DNA from: DATJXG01 sp035500455
Lineage (GTDB): Bacteria; Acidobacteriota; Terriglobia; Terriglobales; Acidobacteriaceae
Direction of reading: 5' to 3'
DNA length: 6,737 bases
Assembly: GCA_035500455.1 (NCBI GenBank)
Contig: DATJXG010000303.1
Location: 1 to 6,737, forward strand
The notes beneath the pieces are model-generated. The model ran no database searches and was not told the DNA's origin. It was given only the letters and a program-made list of their open reading frames with translations. Position 1 is the stretch's first letter, and each line of letters starts with the position of its first letter. The position numbers were made by a program, and so were the translations under genes. This document shows positions 5,517 to 6,737 of the stretch, one piece after another.

Positions 5517-6605
5517 CTAGATTTGCGGATTTGGCTCCGGTACCGGGTTAATGGACAACGGCGGCGGAGGTGGTGATGGCGGACTCGGCGGCATGGGGTG
5601 CAAGATCGCGTCCAGCGCGGGAAAGCGGGAAGCAAAAAAGTGGATTGAATAGGCCGGGAAAAATACGATTGCCGGCACCGAGATCATGGCCACCAGGTAG
5701 AAAATTAACGCCACGAGAAAACAACCCGCGAGAATGATCAGCGTGATGGTGTACGCGTTCCACGTCAGTCCGGCGGCTTTGCCGGCGATCACCGCAATTG
5801 CCCCGAAACCTCCCAGAGGGATGAGAACAACTAAAACCACGATACCGGTAACGATGCCAACCACCAGCCCCACGCCAATGGCCAGCACGATCTTCATTCC
5901 GATGTATCCCGCATAGCTTCCCTTCTGGGCGGTCAACATGGGCCACAGCCGGCGCCAGCCCTCGAATGCGCTGATGTTCTCCAGCGCCATTTGCGGCACC
6001 ACAAAATCCTTCGCAAGCACGGCGATGACCGCAAACACGAGAATAAAAGCCATAAACACGAAGAAGACCAGAATGCCTCCCAGGATCAGCGGCGCCAGGT
6101 GATGCTCAGGCTGATGCAGCCATCCCGCTCCCCAGGCGATCGCAGCGGGAATGCCGACCAGGATGGTCATGCCCATCAACGAAACCCCCATCAGCGCCAA
6201 CTGCCAGAGGAAATAGCGCAGACCGGGTCCCTGTCGCCGGTTCCAGTACTGGCGGATGTGGCATTCTTTGGCGATGACGCTATCGAAGAGCACGAAACGC
6301 ATGACGCTGTTGGCATATAGCAGCAGCACCATCAGTACGACGCCGAGAACAATCAGCAATGCGATCAACGTCACATAAAGCGCTGGATTCGATGCCGAAA
6401 GCCCCGCCCCTAGCAATCGCTGGGAGCCGCCGGTATGCTGCGGGATAGTGAAGTTCGTATTGCAGCCGCCACCCGAGGAAAGCTCACCCGCCAGCAATCC
6501 AACCAGCGCCAGGCGAGACCACTGGCCGAAGCGGAAGGGCTGGATCAACTGTTTCTTCGTATGCTGAAAAGCCGGACTGATGGTGTCAACAGCGGAAAGC
6601 GGCAA
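5517..6605 (-). CDS. Polytopic inner-membrane protein of unknown function with proline-rich C-terminal tail
   Basis: The protein has 362 residues. I could not name its function. The N-terminus (SAVDTISPAFQHTKKQLIQP, then FRFGQWSRLALVGLLAGE) resembles uncharacterised multi-pass proteins of Acidobacteriota; I recall a DUF7544-type domain but cannot confirm it. After a Gly-rich soluble loop (about 41-75), strongly hydrophobic segments lie near 76-97, 131-160, 171-197, 236-265 and 286-317, giving roughly five to seven passes. A cytosolic-looking amphipathic stretch (SAFEGWRRLWPMLTAQKGSY, about 212-231) lies between them. The tail from 337 onward is almost all Pro and Ser (PPSPPSPPPPPLS). The start is TTG, chosen because GAGGTG (6612-6617) sits 6 bases before it and because the protein core begins at once. 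It is the first of the co-directional genes. A 193-base gap separates it from the secreted paralogues, so co-transcription is possible but unproven. Confidence 0.8.
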   Translation of the reverse strand: MPLSAVDTISPAFQHTKKQLIQPFRFGQWSRLALVGLLAGELSSGGGCNTNFTIPQHTGGSQRLLGAGLSASNPALYVTLIALLIVLGVVLMVLLLYANSVMRFVLFDSVIAKECHIRQYWNRRQGPGLRYFLWQLALMGVSLMGMTILVGIPAAIAWGAGWLHQPEHHLAPLILGGILVFFVFMAFILVFAVIAVLAKDFVVPQMALENISAFEGWRRLWPMLTAQKGSYAGYIGMKIVLAIGVGLVVGIVTGIVVLVVLIPLGGFGAIAVIAGKAAGLTWNAYTITLIILAGCFLVALIFYLVAMISVPAIVFFPAYSIHFFASRFPALDAILHPMPPSPPSPPPPPLSINPVPEPNPQI

Positions 6606-6611
6606 AGTCTA

Positions 6612-6617
6612 CACCTC
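6612..6617 (-). promoter_or_regulatory. Shine-Dalgarno fixing the TTG start of the membrane protein
   Basis: Read on the minus strand this is GAGGTG, six bases before the TTG at 6605. It is one of the clearest ribosome binding sites in the window and supports a non-ATG start that a gene caller might move. Confidence 0.6.
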
Positions 6618-6642
6618 GCGGAGCACGGCCCCGGTTCGCAGC

Positions 6643-6671
6643 AAGTTACAGCGAAGGAAGGGATAGGTCAA
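6643..6671 (-). promoter_or_regulatory. Candidate sigma70-type promoter of the membrane-protein gene
   Basis: On the minus strand, TTGACC (6671-6666) is followed after 17 bases by TAACTT (6648-6643). The -35 matches five of six consensus bases; the -10 is weak. Transcription would start near 6636, about 30 bases before the TTG start codon, leaving room for the GAGGTG site. An A-tract-rich repeat lies directly upstream of the -35 and could act as an UP-like element. Confidence 0.35.
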
Positions 6672-6675
6672 TGGG

Positions 6676-6721
6676 TAGTTTTGATCGTTAGTTTTGATTG
6701 CTGATTTTTGATTGTTGATTG
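6676..6721. repeat. AT-rich degenerate tandem repeat
   Basis: Units of about 13 bases occur head to tail: tagttttgatcgt (6676-6688), tagttttgattgc (6689-6701), tgatttttgattgt (6702-6715) and the partial tgattg (6716-6721). The block is far more AT-rich than its surroundings and lies immediately upstream of the candidate -35 of the membrane-protein gene. It may be bent or UP-element DNA, or simply a slippage-born intergenic repeat. Confidence 0.55.
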
Positions 6722-6737
6722 AAACCTTCCCGGCCGT

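Noticed and set aside
5387..5635. 82-codon minus-strand frame (or its 30-codon 3' part) between the membrane protein and the upstream paralogue
   Set aside because: Most of it overlaps the membrane-protein gene in another frame. The short 3' part has no convincing ribosome binding site or similarity.

Overview
The window looks like a chromosomal segment of an acidobacterium, most likely class Terriglobia (Koribacter/Terriglobus-like). This rests on three things: moderately high GC content judged by eye, a BamD of the type seen in that class, and two large secreted proteins built of carboxypeptidase-regulatory-like beta-sandwich repeats, a family expanded in Acidobacteriota. No database was consulted, so the taxon is an inference.

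All five supported genes lie on the minus strand, so transcription runs from high to low coordinates. In that order they are: (1) a polytopic membrane protein with a proline-rich tail (6605-5517), which has a TTG start, a good Shine-Dalgarno and a plausible upstream promoter; (2) a secreted or lipid-anchored carboxypeptidase-regulatory-like protein (5323-3590); (3) its tandem paralogue (3581-1773), starting 8 bases after the stop of gene 2; (4) ribulose-phosphate 3-epimerase, rpe (1479-805), with a TTG start and an extended -10 promoter of its own; (5) the start of the outer-membrane assembly lipoprotein gene bamD (624 to the window edge, truncated there). The long plus-strand open frames are shadows of these genes.

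The non-coding DNA is rich in repeats. There is a back-to-back palindrome pair and a 79-base inverted repeat between rpe and bamD. Upstream of rpe lie a perfect 16-base palindrome and three tandem copies of a 24-base unit. An AT-rich degenerate repeat sits upstream of the first gene. The most notable item is a 123-base MITE/REPIN-like element (3445-3567) with 27-base terminal inverted repeats. It sits in frame inside the signal-peptide-coding start of gene 3. Its length is an exact multiple of three, and removing it on paper restores a compact ordinary signal peptide.

Functionally, rpe (pentose phosphate pathway) and bamD (outer-membrane protein insertion) are housekeeping genes. The upstream three genes look like an envelope-associated accessory set: two coupled secreted paralogues and a membrane protein of unknown function. 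I see no CRISPR array, tRNA, rRNA, transposase, toxin-antitoxin or defence gene. I cannot claim a complete new system here. The best leads are the in-frame repeat insertion and the coupled paralogue pair.
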